From Kalaharituber pfeilii (lineage: Eukaryota; Ascomycota; Pezizomycetes; Pezizales; Pezizaceae), in assembly GCA_015179045.1 (NCBI GenBank), contig WHUZ01000081.1:1-64000 (forward strand): a stretch of DNA of 64,000 bases, read 5' to 3'. This document shows positions 9,701 through 19,829 of the stretch, in pieces (the first letter of the stretch is position 1; each line of letters begins with the position of its first letter). The translations under genes were made by a program, and so were the position numbers. A model generated the notes under the pieces. It ran no database searches. It was not told the origin of the DNA and was given only the letters and a program-made list of their open reading frames with translations.

Positions 9701-12054
9701 CTATTGCTTGCTACCGCTGCTGCCACCTCCGCTGCCACCACTACTGCCACCTCCGCTGCTACCACTACTGCCACCTCCGCTGCTACCACTACTGCCACCT
9801 CCGCTGCCACCTCCGCTGCCACCACTACCACTACCACTGCCACCATTGCAGCTACCGCTGCTGTTACTACTGCTGCTGGAAGGCTGGAACCATGCTTGGA
9901 GAGTTTGCTGCTTCTTTTGTGTGAATTGATAGGCTTTCAGTGAAACAGTCAGAGTCTGGAGATATGAAATAATATCTGGGATTTCCAATGAGATGCGACT
10001 AGTTGGATGTGGAAGACTTGAGATTGATAGGCTTTCAAGATGTGAGATAACTGTAGTAAGAGACTGAACAGCTTCTGTGGTAGTAGGAGGTGGTGGTAGG
10101 AGGATGGAAGTGGTGATTTCGGCTTCTGAGTCAATAGTATTGAGTAAGTTCTCTTCTTCCGCAAATTGCAAATCGAGAATTAGGTCCTGTATATTGACTG
10201 CACTAGGGGAAATTGATTCATCTACTGCTTCCTCATCATGGAATAAAAATTCGTCCACCATATCTTGTACTTGTCCTGAATGACAATTGATATCTAACAA
10301 GCTGTTGATTGAGATATAGGTACCGGATTGAATATATTGAATATATTCATTATAAGATTTTCGGTCTGGTGAGCTTTTCTCCAATTGCGAGTGGATGCCG
10401 GCTTGTTGCCAGCAGTTGTATATGACTTTTTGAGGTAGCTCTACCCATACCATGGAGATAAAATGAATTGCTCGTAGGATATCAATCGTGGGTGGACTTT
10501 GCTGATGTTGGTTAAAGAATTCCACTAGATATTCTGCATACTTTCGTCTATATGCTGCCTTAAATGATCGGATAATACCTTGATCTAAGCATCTCGCTTT
10601 CCGATGCAGAAACCAGAAGACCCGTCCAGAAGGCTTTGAGAGGTGGGGCGACATGGAAAAGAATTGGAAGAGAAAGGCGGAGAATGGGGAGGAGTATGAC
10701 GTTTTGGAGAATTTCTTCGCTGGGGTCAAGTTCTAGAAGGTAGGAGAATGCGGGGTCAGGTTCTAGAAGCTAGGAGAGCGGGGGCGGCGGCGCGTGGGGG
10801 CCATGTACGTAGAGAGTTAGTTTAGCCTGTCTCCGGGCTATGAGGGCTTGCCCAGGGACCCTGCCATGGCCAAGTGCTACAAGCGGGGTTATGTGATTAA
10901 AAAAAAAAAAAAAAAAAAAAAATACCTTGATCTAGAGGCTGAAGATATGGAGTGGTATTCTTAGGTAGATAAATAAGTGTAATATGAGTAAGTTGAGGTG
11001 GCGGAGGTCCATTATAATCCTTAGGAGGTTTATCGACCGGTGGATGTGAAGGACAATTATCGGTAACTAATGCAATTCGCCTTCCTGCTTTTTTCATATC
11101 TTCATTTAATTTAGTAAGATATTCATACCAAATTCCACTTAACATCCAGGCTTTTCGATTATGATGATATACTACTGGAAGATTGTTTTTATTGACTTTA
11201 GAAATTCGGAAGCAGGTTGGTGTAGCAGCTCGACCAATTACAATTGGCATTCTTTTTTCGGATCCATCGGCATTAACTGTAAGAAATACTGAAATCCGTA
11301 GTTTTTGTTTTTTCATGCCTCTAATATCATCTGTTTGTCGACAAATTGTCTGATCTGGTATTAAATTGTACCTATAAAATATTAGCTTTATAAAGATAAA
11401 GAAAATTTATAAATCTTACTGAAGTGCCAATTCATCACAATTAAATACATCCCGTAATGCAAAATTATCCAATTGTTGTCGTAATTCATTTTGCATTATA
11501 GGGAGTAAAGACTGATCAATTGCTCCTCCATCACCACGAGACTTTCTGCTAGATAAACAATGCCGTTGCTTAACATTGCATAGCCATCCATTTGAATACT
11601 CGAAATGAGTATAATCTTCAGGAAAATCTGGTATTTGTGAAAGTTCTTTAACTAAACTTTCTGTAGCTGTTCTCAATACAAAATCACTAATAGCAATATG
11701 CTTGTGATTTGCACGATCTACCCATTCCACTAAATGTTCTTCAAGTAATGGAAACTGTGCAGTCCGTTGTTTTTTCTTCCAAGTACTACCGTTTCCAGAA
11801 TCAATCGCTAACCACTTCTCACTTTGCTTTAAGATATCTGACAAAGTAGATACTGGTACAGGTCGGCCCTAAATAATAAATTAGATATTTAAAATATTAT
11901 AGTTAAGTAGTCTTACCAATTCATCTCGAAAAAGTTGACCAAATTCACTTAATGGTTTTTTGGCATGCTTTGGCTCTAATCGACGTTTGCATATTTGATG
12001 CTTCTCAAGAGCACTTAAGGCTCGACGCTTTTCTAAAAGGTGAGAGCGGCGCAT
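9701..12054 (-). pseudogene. Pogo-type DDE transposase (interrupted by LINE-C)
   Basis: The start is ATG at 12054 (MRRSHLLEKRRALS). Two 48-bp introns have clean GT...AG ends: 11869-11916 and 11372-11419. An N-terminal helix-turn-helix region precedes the DDE domain. The first Asp is in VFNCDE, the second in LVTDNCPSH and the third in PLDQGII, which is split by the LINE-C insertion at 10588-10920. Without that insertion the frame is open to a stop near 9701. The C-terminus has QQTLQAWF, an exact PCNA-interacting (PIP) box pattern, followed by a Ser/Gly repeat tail of about 60 residues. The protein would cut and paste the element at TA sites. Confidence 0.85.
10588..10920 (+). mobile_element. 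LINE-C copy 2, 3' end inserted in Pogo transposase
   Basis: This is the last 333 bp of a LINE-C, ending in the family tail (gtgctacaagcggggttatg) and poly(A). The 14-bp duplication aataccttgatcta lies at 10574-10587 and 10921-10934. The last codons of ORF2 (DVLENFFAGVKF) are visible before the 3' UTR. Confidence 0.92.
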
Positions 12055-12240
12055 ATGAATGGACTTGAATTGAGTGAATGTTTGCTATTTGTTTTTTGCC
12101 TACTCTAGTAAATTCTATATAAAAATTTTGCCGCCCCCTCTTTCCAACTGCCAAGCATTTTATTCTATACCGGAACCTTGCTATACCGGACAAAAAGTGC
12201 CAGATTTTCACTCGTCCGGTATAGCAAGGTTAGACTGTAT

Positions 12241-13735
12241 GTAGATCGGCAGGGTGTCATTATGTCGTAGATCTCCCCTCAGGTACCGGGTATCCTGGTC
12301 TTCGAGTGTCATCTCCCCGGGGAATCTTAGTGCACGTGCCTCCACCCGTTCCCCTTCTCCTTTGACGAACGTGTGTATTGATTCCAAGTTGACTATCCCT
12401 TCTACTATTGGTCTTCTTGTTCCCCAAGGGGCTCCAGAGATGTCTCTTGCCACCGTGTACTGCCACTTTTCGAGGGTCCGTAGCTTTGATTCCGTGGGTG
12501 CTCCCTTCGCGTAGTTCCTCCATGCCCAGCTCCCGTACGTGGCTATATTCCTTGCTACACTGGTGTATAGTTGTCTTCTCTTGCTCGGGGGTATCTTGGT
12601 GAGCCTGGCGGCTATATTCCAGGCCGCTTTCCCCAGTCTCAACCTTTTCTCGAAGTGTTCGTTGTATTTAAGCTCCCAATCCACCGTCAGCCCCACCAAT
12701 CAGTAGCTTTTCCCCTTCACCCCGACTATCAGCGTCTCTGCCTTGTTGGGGTCGATCTCAAAGCCTGCCTCTTTGGCGTTCGAAGTGAGTTCGTTCCTGT
12801 GTTCCGCTATCGCTTTCTTCAGCTGCCGTATCGACGGACTCGAGATCACGCTGTGGAAGTCGTCCACATAGGTGCGTGTGAATTGTCTTTTTTATGTCTT
12901 CTTCGTTAATGGGGCTACCCCCACCAGGAACGTGACCGGAGACAGTGGGGATCCTTGTGGTACCCCGTCCGTCATTATCCCTTTGCCTCTCTCTTTCCCG
13001 TCCCAGGATATCGTGAACTCCGTGGGTTCCGTGAATCCTTGGACGAACGCCGCTATGTTCGGGTTTACTTCTTCGATTAGTTTAACCACCTCCTCGCTCC
13101 GGACGTGGTTGAACGCAGCCTTGATGTCATCCCCGACAATCGCGGTCCAGTGTCCTTTTCCCAATCGGTTGTCGACCTCCTTCAGTACCTGTCTCTGTAG
13201 GTCTTCGCATCCCCTATATGGTCTACTCCCTAGTTGATTGTCGCCGAATAGGCTGTCCATTCGCTGTATCTTGTTGGCGATTACCTTCTGTCCTAATTTG
13301 GCGACAGTGTTCAGTAGCGTTATAGGTCGCCAGCTTCCGGGTTCATCCCGAGGCCTGTTTCTCTTGAGTATCATCGTCACGTTGAAACCCTTCGCGAAGC
13401 CGTATTCCCCGTTTAGGTAGTCGACCACTTCTTCCCTTAACATCTCCCATAGTTTCGTTTTCCTTATCATTTTCAACACCCCGTATTGGATGCCGTCGGG
13501 TCCTGGCGCCGATTTGGACCTCGTATTCAGTAGTGCTTTGTCTATCTCGGTCCTGGCCTCCTCCCTCTCTACCGTCCATCCCTCGGGCTTCCGAGGGGTG
13601 ATGTTGTCCCTCCTGGCCCCTCCCGAGAAGTGGTGTGCGAGAAGCTTTCGGGTTATTTGTTGGTCGGATCCCTCAATCCCCATGAGTTCTCGGCTTTTGA
13701 AGGGGTCCCTCGCTATTCTGAATATGTCCCACGGG
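12241..13735 (-). pseudogene. LINE-B ORF2 reverse transcriptase part
   Basis: Reading leftward from 13735, the sequence encodes linker, fingers and palm of a Tad1-type reverse transcriptase. Motifs are SAPGPDGIQYGVL, RPITLLNTVAKLGQK, VGDDIKAAFNHVRSEEV, GVPQGSPLSPVTFLVG and a catalytic TYVDDFHS around 12855-12875, a Y-V-D-D form of the YxDD box. The frame shifts near 12895 and there is a TGA near 12702 in place of a probable Trp. The frame then runs on to the Pogo insertion at 12238. It is non-functional but only lightly mutated. Confidence 0.8.
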
Positions 13736-14721
13736 TCAGTGGGGCTCATTTATGAATCAATATAACATTTTCGTGAAGGGTTCAGGTGCTGCACTCAATG
13801 TAGATAAGTGTAAAGTAGTAGGAGCTAATAGGTCGTCACAACGGCCTATTACTATTGGGCCGATAACCGTGTCATATGATACTACTATGGAAAAATATCT
13901 AGGTATTGGAATCGGAATGTACCCTGATCACTCGCAGGCATGGCTTAAGTTATATCAGGAGATACAGAACCAGATTAAGAAATGGAAGAGAGTGCAGCTA
14001 TCACTAAGAGGTAGAATTGCAATATCGAAGAATATCTTATATGGGAGGCTATGCTATCTTGCACGATGTACACCAATGCTAAAGAAAATACATGATGATA
14101 TTGAAAGAACTATATGTGGGAGCAAAAGACTGAATCACCAAAGGGGCCAATTCAGAGGAAAGAAGCTGTTCGACCAATTAAGGAAGGTGGCCTGAATGTT
14201 TAGCATTTAGATACAATGCTAAAATCTCTTAATTGTTATTGGATACAGCGAATGGAAGAGTTTTCTAAAACGAAGGTAAAAGCAGAAGAGAAACCAGCAT
14301 GGATTCAGTTGGCAGTAGATATAATACTACATGAGGCACCTCTATATGTACAAGTTACATGTAAGTACCCATGGAGGCAACGCTGGCAAAAGACGACTTC
14401 GGCAGTCCCATCTGCTATAGCATCTTTCTGGACCTATTGGACTAGAGGGAAAAACTCGCATAGAAACAATCCTGCACTTCCTAGTACTCCGATGGAGGCT
14501 ATGAATACAGAGTTTCTGTAGCAACATATGCGGAAAAGATGCGCAGGAATGCATATAGTATTGTTCACTCTTATATCTTGTATTCAATATATAGTATGTG
14601 CTCCTAACATCCACCTATTTATAGACATGAGCTGCTAGCAAATTGTGCGAGTATTAAGGTTGCTCATTATCACAACACGTATCCACAACTCAGATTCCTC
14701 ATCACACCTTATACCATAATC

Positions 14722-14758
14722 TCGGTTCATAGTCTCGGTTCATAGTCTCGGTTCATGT
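14722..14758. repeat. Short tandem repeat (14-bp unit, about 3 copies)
   Basis: Three consecutive copies of tctcggttcatag with small changes lie in the degenerate part of LINE-A ORF2. Confidence 0.7.
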
Positions 14759-14796
14759 GCATTGCATAATCTTCAACAGTTTCTATACCATCCACA

Positions 14797-14870
14797 GCCC
14801 AGGGACCCTGCCATGGCCACGTGCTACAAGCGGGGTTATGTGATTATAAAAAAAAAAAAAAAAAAAAAAA
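14797..14870 (+). mobile_element. LINE-C 3' tail only (74 bp)
   Basis: Only the last 50 or so bases of LINE-C plus poly(A) are present. An exact 13-bp duplication, tataccatccaca, lies at 14784-14796 and 14871-14883. Removal rejoins the LINE-A sequence. Confidence 0.9.
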
Positions 14871-15011
14871 TATACCATCCACACCTGATGAAAAAGTCAC
14901 CTAGGTGGAATGCTCCTATATGGCGATTGAAAGTTTCAAGTCTTAATAACAATAATCCAAGAACAATCGGTGAGTTGCTTGTTCTTTGTAGAGTTCCCTA
15001 TAAAGAGTTGG

Positions 15012-15228
15012 TGTTACGGATTCACCGCAACCGTAGGGCGGGCGGTCGGTGGATGCGCGCGCGCAGTATGCGCATATGCGACGTAGGCGATATGCGACAG
15101 CCGGGCGCCGGCGTCGCAGTTGCGAAATGTGCTATATGAGCTACGCAGAGGACTAGCGAGTATCGCTGGTAAAGTGTCTTTTTGGCCTGGCGGACGGTAA
15201 CTCTCTGCGTTTACCACCATCCGTTACA
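15012..15228. repeat. 217-bp solo LTR or small TIR element with 5-bp duplication
   Basis: The segment begins TGTTACGGAT and ends ATCCGTTACA, and is flanked by the 5-bp duplication gttgg (15007-15011 and 15229-15233). Removing it restores the LINE-A frame exactly (KELGITLDQM). A TG...CA-ended unit with 5-bp duplication fits a solo LTR of a Ty3/gypsy element; other gypsy LTRs here also start TGTTACGG. It contains no gene. Confidence 0.75.
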
Positions 15229-15973
15229 GTTGGGTATTACTTTGGACCAAATGAGACAGATGAAGGCGGTAGTACATAGGCTTATTGGAATCTTACCTAC
15301 TGAATGGAAGGCCTTGGTGAAAGAGGATAAGGTCCCATCTAGGTTATTAAGAGGAGATCCCTTTCCACACTGTCAATTATATAATAGTGAGGATTACTGC
15401 CCGCTGAGTTTCCAGAACAAAACTCGGTATACCTTCTTATTGAGTAAGGTGAAGGGTACACAAGATCTGTCAAGGAAAGCTAGAAAGTCAGCACAGAGAG
15501 TAGGCCTTAAAATTAGAGAGAAGAAGATAGTTCAGGTTTGGACTTCGATTTCTCCTAAGCGTGGGCTAATACTCCCTAAGGTGACTGACCTAATGTGGAA
15601 GCTACTACATGATGTTGTTCGAACAGGAGAACATTGGATGGAAAACTCCTTGTGTCCAAGATGCCGAATACCACAGAAAGCTGAACATCTGTTCCTAACA
15701 TGCCCACTAGCACTAGAACTTTGGAGTTACGCTGAATATAGATGGATGAAAATGACAGTGGAAAAGTTTTGGAGACCAAGAACATGGGGGGAGGTACTAT
15801 TTGCGACTAGGTTGGTAAAAGGCAGTGCACCATATATGAGACGGTGGTGGGTTTTCTTCTCGACAGTTTTGTGGACCCTATGGGCCCAGCGGTGTGCATG
15901 GAGTTTTGGAGAAATTAGAACATTCGAGTGGGAGGGGATAAAAAAGTATTTTAAAAATACGATAGCTCTCTGA

Positions 15974-16174
15974 CAAAAAGCAGACTACCAAATAGCCTTG
16001 GGGTATGGGTATGCCTCTATTGATAAGGAGATATATGAAAAAGTATGGAATCCTTAAATAGAATGGTATACTAAGCAACTATTAAACCTGACAGGCTAAC
16101 TCTATAATTATACACTGCGGTAGTAGTAGTAATGATGGAAGTGGCTATGACTATGAGTCTTATAGGTAGCTGAT
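15974..16174. other. LINE-A 3' UTR remnant
   Basis: Degenerate sequence follows the ORF2 stop up to the gypsy-1 LTR. No poly(A) or gene is seen. Confidence 0.4.
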
Positions 16175-17400
16175 TGTAACAGACCGGCCTCACGGGGCTA
16201 TTAGCCAGTGCTGAGTCGCAGATCGAGTCAGGCGGGCCACCTAATGCTCACAGGTTTGAGCAGAACGCTGCTTGTAAAGGAAAAAGTATGGTCAGAAGAG
16301 TATATGTTTTATTTCTTGAGGGGCCTAGACTACAGGATGGAAAGGAGTCTTTATATACAGGAAAGTGCAACACAGAAACAGAGAGATATAAAAAGGCTTC
16401 CTTAAGCGCCGTGCCTTCAGCATGATTGATATTATCCAAAAAGCGTAATTCCTTAAGCGCCGTGCCTTCAGCATAATTCTATTATCCAAAAAGCGTAATC
16501 ATAACCCTTAAGCGCTGCTTATCCAAAAGTATACAGTCTAACCTTGCTATACCGGACGAGTAAAAATCCAGCACTTTTCATCCGGTATAGCAAGGTTCCG
16601 GTATAGAATAAAATGCTTGGCAGCTGTAAAAGGGGGATGGCAAAAATTTATATAGAAATTACTAGAGTAGGAAATAAACAAGTGTAGCAAACATTAACTA
16701 AATCCAAGTCTATTCGATATTCATTGCTCTCACCATCTAGAAAAGTGTCAAGTCTTAAAAGTTCTTGGGGAGTATCAAATACACAAGCATCGACTATAGC
16801 CAGAATATGCAACTCTGACTGTTTCTCTAAAAGCCTATCAATTCACACAAAAAAAGCTTCAAACTCTACAAGCATAGCTCCAGTCTTCCACCAGCAGCAG
16901 CGACAGCAGTAGTAGCAGCAATGGTGACATCGGTGGCGGCAGCAGAGGTAGCAGCAGTGGTGGCAGCAGCATTAGCAGCAGTGGTGGCAGTAGCGATAGC
17001 AGCAGCGGTGACACCAGTTTTATCGATGGCAGCAGTAATGGTGGTAGCAGTGACAGCAACAGAGTGGTAAACAACCAGACTAAGTGGTAAAGTGGGGTAG
17101 TCTAAGATGTATTAGTATTAGCGTGTCCGGTATAGCAAATATTATTTGTATGGAGACAGGGGGGTAGTTGTCGGGGGGTTTCTGTCCGGTCCGGTATTGT
17201 TAGGGCGTCCGGTATAGCAAGGGCAATTTGTATGGGAAATGGATGTCCGAATCAGAGGCCATCCGGTATAGCAAGGTTTCCGGTATAGCGAGGTCCGGTA
17301 TAGCAAGGTTAGACTGTACTTGTTATTATCCAAAACTGTGCTAGTGGGCAGGTAATAAGATTCCTTGAACCTAATCGACCTTAGTGTAGTTTTAGTACAG
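16175..17400 (-). repeat. Gypsy-1 LTR-like region with U3 tandem repeats (right limit approximate)
   Basis: Read on the minus strand, this has about 2.5 copies of a roughly 50-bp repeat (containing gcttaagg and ttttggataat; 16399-16530). TATA-like boxes (tttttatatc, tgtatataaag) and an AATAAA follow, and it ends TGTTACA. This layout is that of U3, promoter and polyadenylation signal. A Pogo copy splits it. The start of the LTR near 17400 is uncertain. Confidence 0.5.
16534..17316 (+). mobile_element. Pogo deletion derivative (783 bp, MITE-like)
   Basis: The same TIRs as the Pogo element at 9355-12237 (CAGTCTAACCTTGCTATACC) are bounded by TA duplications at 16532-16533 and 17317-17318. Only the ends and the transposase C-terminus remain: on the plus strand around 16830-17080 one reads SLKAYQFTQKK, a degraded PIP-box region and the Ser/Gly tail. 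The DDE core is missing, so movement would need a transposase supplied by another copy. Confidence 0.9.
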
Positions 17401-17642
17401 TTCAGGGTAACTGATCATGGTCTGTGAGTCTGTGACATGAGATCCTCCTTTTTGAGGCCAGTCATTAGGCCAGTGAGGGTATTTAGCCTATCTCACTAGG
17501 TATTGGAGATGCTTTCTGCGTAGGCGTGAGTCTAAGATTTGTTCCACCACCTATTTGGGTTCTCTATCAATCTCAATCGGTCCTAGAGGGTCTTGTCGCT
17601 GTCCAGAAAGGGGATTAGAGTAGCACGGTTCTAGGTGAGTGA

Positions 17643-17646
<4 letters not shown>

Positions 17647-17677
<31 letters not shown>

Positions 17678-18641
17678 ATAACCCCGCTTGTAGCACGTGG
17701 CCATGGCAGGGTCCCTGGGCAAGCCCTCGAAGCCCGGAGACAGGCTTAACAAACAAAGAAATTTCTATCTACTTCTACCACCCGATTCCAGAAACCTCCG
17801 GACGGACCTTCCGGTTTCTGCCTCAGGGAGGCTCCACTATATATCTCCCCCTCTCCCCCTCCCCTCTTCTCCACACTTTCGCACCCCGGCAAGCAAACTT
17901 CCCCGACGGCAAACCGCACGGCGCCCTAGAACCTGATCCCGGAGAAGAACCTTTCCAACTCATCCCACTCCTCCCCATTCTCTGCTGTCCTTTTCCAGTT
18001 CTTCCCCATATCCCCCCATTCTCTAAAGCCTTCTGGGCGAAACCTCTGCTGACTGCACTGGAAGGCTAGGTGCGCCCCCGTCTGGGCCTCCCCGCAGCTG
18101 CACTTGTCCGATTCCGCCACTCCCATCCTCTTCAACCACACCCCGCACCTTCCTCTCTCCAGGCGCATGGCAGTGAAGTTGGACACCGCTGTCCTATTCC
18201 ACTCCATAACCTTCCCCTTTCCAAAGCCCTCCACTTCTCTCCTCTCCTTCCTCCACGCTTTCACCCTCTGGCGCACTCCACTTCCAGTGGCCACCTCCTT
18301 ACCCTGCATCCCCGTCCCCTTCTTTGCCCACTCATCCGCCTTCTCGTTGCCTGCGATTCCGATATGAGCTTTTACCCACAACAGTTTCGCATCCCCCCCC
18401 TTCTTCTTTCTCCTCGCCACTGCATTCACCACCCTTCTCACATCCTCCGTCTTTCCCTTTCCCTCCCTGCCTGCCTTCTGAATCGCCATGACAGCAGCTT
18501 CAGAATCTAAGCAAACCAGGACCGGTACCTCCTCCGGTACACTCTCCAGCGCACTTCTCACCCCCCTCACCCCCCCGTCAAAAACCGTCGCCGTTCTCCC
18601 TACTACCTCCGCCACCACCGCTGATCTCCCCCACACCCCCG
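17647..18641 (-). mobile_element. LINE-C copy 4 (995 bp), minus strand
   Basis: A poly(T) at the left edge, the LINE-C 3' UTR and ORF2 C-terminus are 5'-truncated at 18641. An exact 15-bp duplication, taggtgagtgacatt, lies at 17632-17646 and 18642-18656. It sits in the gypsy-1 chromodomain region. Confidence 0.93.
17926..18641 (-). CDS. LINE-C ORF2 C-terminal fragment: RNase H and CCHC tail (open)
   Basis: This is an uninterrupted reading frame for the last 236 or so residues of a Tad1-type ORF2. RNase H motifs are FDGGVRGVRSA, CLDSEAAVMAI and VKAHIGIAGNEKADEWAK. The first catalytic block (YTDGS) is lost by truncation. The C-terminal knuckle is CSCGEAQTGAHLAFQC. It is the freshest LINE-C fragment in the window and shows the frame that is broken in copy 1. 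It cannot act alone, because it has no endonuclease or reverse transcriptase and no promoter. Confidence 0.8.
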
Positions 18642-19829
18642 TAGGTGAGTGACATTGAAGACTGGGTGGAAGTGAGTCATAAGATTTGGGGGTAGTTCTA
18701 GCTCATAGGTGTAGGTGGAGAGGACTTTAATGATCTTGAAAGGTCCGTGACGTTTTGCTATGAGCTTTTGGTTAGGTTGCATGGTTTTGATTTGTGTAGA
18801 GGCATTGAGATAGGCTTGGCCTCCTTCTTGGTATCTTGGAGGTTCTTGATGATAATGATAATGGTCATAATATTCCTTGTATCGTTCCTAGGCATCTTTG
18901 ATGGTTTCTTAGAGGTATTAATAGTTGTTCTGAAGCTTCTGAGACAGATCTTGGGCTAGGGAGTTGATTACGGCTTGTCCCGGTATAGTACTAAAATGCA
19001 GATGGAATCCTTGGAGTGTATAGAAGGGGGTCATTTTGGTGGTATCTAATTAGTGATTGTTGTATGCAAATTTAGCCATAGGAAGCTTGGAGGTTCAATT
19101 GTCTTGTTGATAGTTGATGTAGTGTCTAAGGTACTCCTCTACAAAACTATTGACTCGTTCTGTTTATCTATTAGTCTGATCTGAGAGTGGAAGGCTGTAG
19201 AGTATTTTGGCTTAATTCCCAGATGGTTGCAGAGAGTGTTCCAGAAACAGTTCTTAAATATTGGGGCACGATCTGTAATGATTTCCTAAGGTAGGCTATG
19301 GAATCTTACTATATTTTGGAGAAATAGTTGAGCTAGCTCCTCTGCATTATCACTTTTCTTTGATGGGATGAAGTGTGCCATCTTGGTGAGTCTATCAACT
19401 ATGACAAGGATTGCATTATATTTCTGGCTTGGTGGAAGGTCCGTGATGTGATTCATGGTAATACAGGTCCAGGGGGTTTTCAGGGGTTGAAGAGAGTTTA
19501 GAAGTCCATATGGCTTGTGGCAGAGAAGCTTGTTTTGTTTGCACTTATGACAGTTGTTAATGTAGCAGGCTATGATTTTCCACATCTGAGGCCAATAGTA
19601 CATTTTTGAGATGAGTTCAAAGGTTTTATCTCATCCTGAGTGTTCTGCCAGTGGTGCATTATAGTGTTCCTGAATGACCTAAATGTACCGTAACTTAGGT
19701 AACAAGACTCTTGAGTCATACATGAGAGTTCCTAACTCATCAATTGAGTATAGCTTGAGGTTAATAAGGCAGGAGCGTTTGTTTCCCTTTCTGAGTTCCA
19801 TCTTGATAGTTCGGAGCATGGGGTCTTGA

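Larger units (their letters stand above)
9355..12237 (-). mobile_element. Pogo-family DNA transposon
   Basis: The terminal inverted repeats begin CAGTCTAACCTTGCTATACC at both ends, and the target TA is duplicated at 9353-9354 and 12238-12239, as expected for Pogo/Tigger elements. The TIR core TTGCTATACCGGA is repeated several times inside each end, and these subterminal copies may be transposase-binding sites. The transposase is on the minus strand. A LINE-C 3' end inserted at 10588 has disabled it. Confidence 0.92.
8435..13735 (-). mobile_element. LINE-B copy 3 (Tad1-like), minus strand, carrying a Pogo element
   Basis: The poly(T) at 8435 marks the 3' end of a minus-strand LINE. The element is truncated in the reverse transcriptase N-terminus at 13735. 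A 12-bp duplication, tcagtggggctc, lies at 8423-8434 and 13736-13747, and removing the whole block restores the LINE-A reading frame. Excluding the Pogo insertion (9355-12237 plus one TA), about 2.4 kb of LINE-B remains. Confidence 0.9.
13748..15973 (+). pseudogene. LINE-A ORF2 C-terminal half: thumb and zf-RVT-like domain
   Basis: This continues the LINE-A polymerase after LINE-B copy 3. The thumb region (KYLGIGIGMYPDHS, SLRGRIAISKNILYGRL) runs to 14195, then breaks by frameshift and stop. Later parts are open at 14216-14521, 14871-15011 and 15229-15973. The last segment has CPRCRIPQKAEHLFLTCPLA, a zinc-binding zf-RVT signature, followed by Trp-rich sequence, and ends at a TGA at 15971-15973. 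It is interrupted by a LINE-C tail and by a solo LTR. This C-terminal layout sets LINE-A apart from the RNase H-bearing LINE-B and LINE-C. Confidence 0.8.
2757..16174 (+). mobile_element. LINE-A, L1/Tx1-like non-LTR retrotransposon broken by nested insertions
   Basis: Once the insertions below are set aside, one plus-strand element remains: 5' leader, ORF1 with a CCHC knuckle, and ORF2 with endonuclease, reverse transcriptase and a C-terminal zf-RVT-like cysteine/histidine motif. No RNase H is seen. The reading frame continues across the insertion points at 5972/6027, 7373/7832, 8434/13736, 14796/14871 and 15011/15229, so each insertion postdates the element. Remaining stops and frameshifts show it is dead. 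The 5' limit is inferred; the 3' limit is set where gypsy-1 begins, and no poly(A) is left. Confidence 0.8.
16175..19829 (-). mobile_element. Gypsy-1: degenerate Ty3/gypsy chromovirus, minus strand
   Basis: Minus-strand order is integrase zinc finger and core, GPY-like end, chromodomain, then an LTR-like region ending at 16175 with ...TGTTACA. It is truncated at 19829, where gypsy-2 begins. It carries a LINE-C (17647-18641) and a deleted Pogo copy (16534-17316). Many in-frame stops show great age. Confidence 0.75.
17400..19829 (-). pseudogene. Gypsy-1 integrase and chromodomain
   Basis: The best-preserved part (19286-19603) reads YYWPQMWKIIACYINNC, HKCKQNK and then DLPPSQKYNAILVIVDRLTKM, which is the H2C2 zinc finger and integrase core with its first Asp. 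Upstream, the zinc-finger histidines are in a stop-ridden stretch near 19640-19760. Downstream the D,E half and GPY-like region are recognisable but broken. After the LINE-C insertion, 17480-17600 reads EQILDSRLRRKHLQYLVR with stops, a chromodomain remnant. It is dead. Confidence 0.7.

Noticed and set aside
9597..9943. Plus-strand Leu/Pro and Thr/Ala repeat reading frames
   Set aside because: They are the opposite strand of the triplet repeats encoding the Ser/Gly tail of the Pogo transposase.
14880..14900. CTGATGA text as a second hammerhead core
   Set aside because: It is followed by AAAAAG and no helices II or III can be formed.
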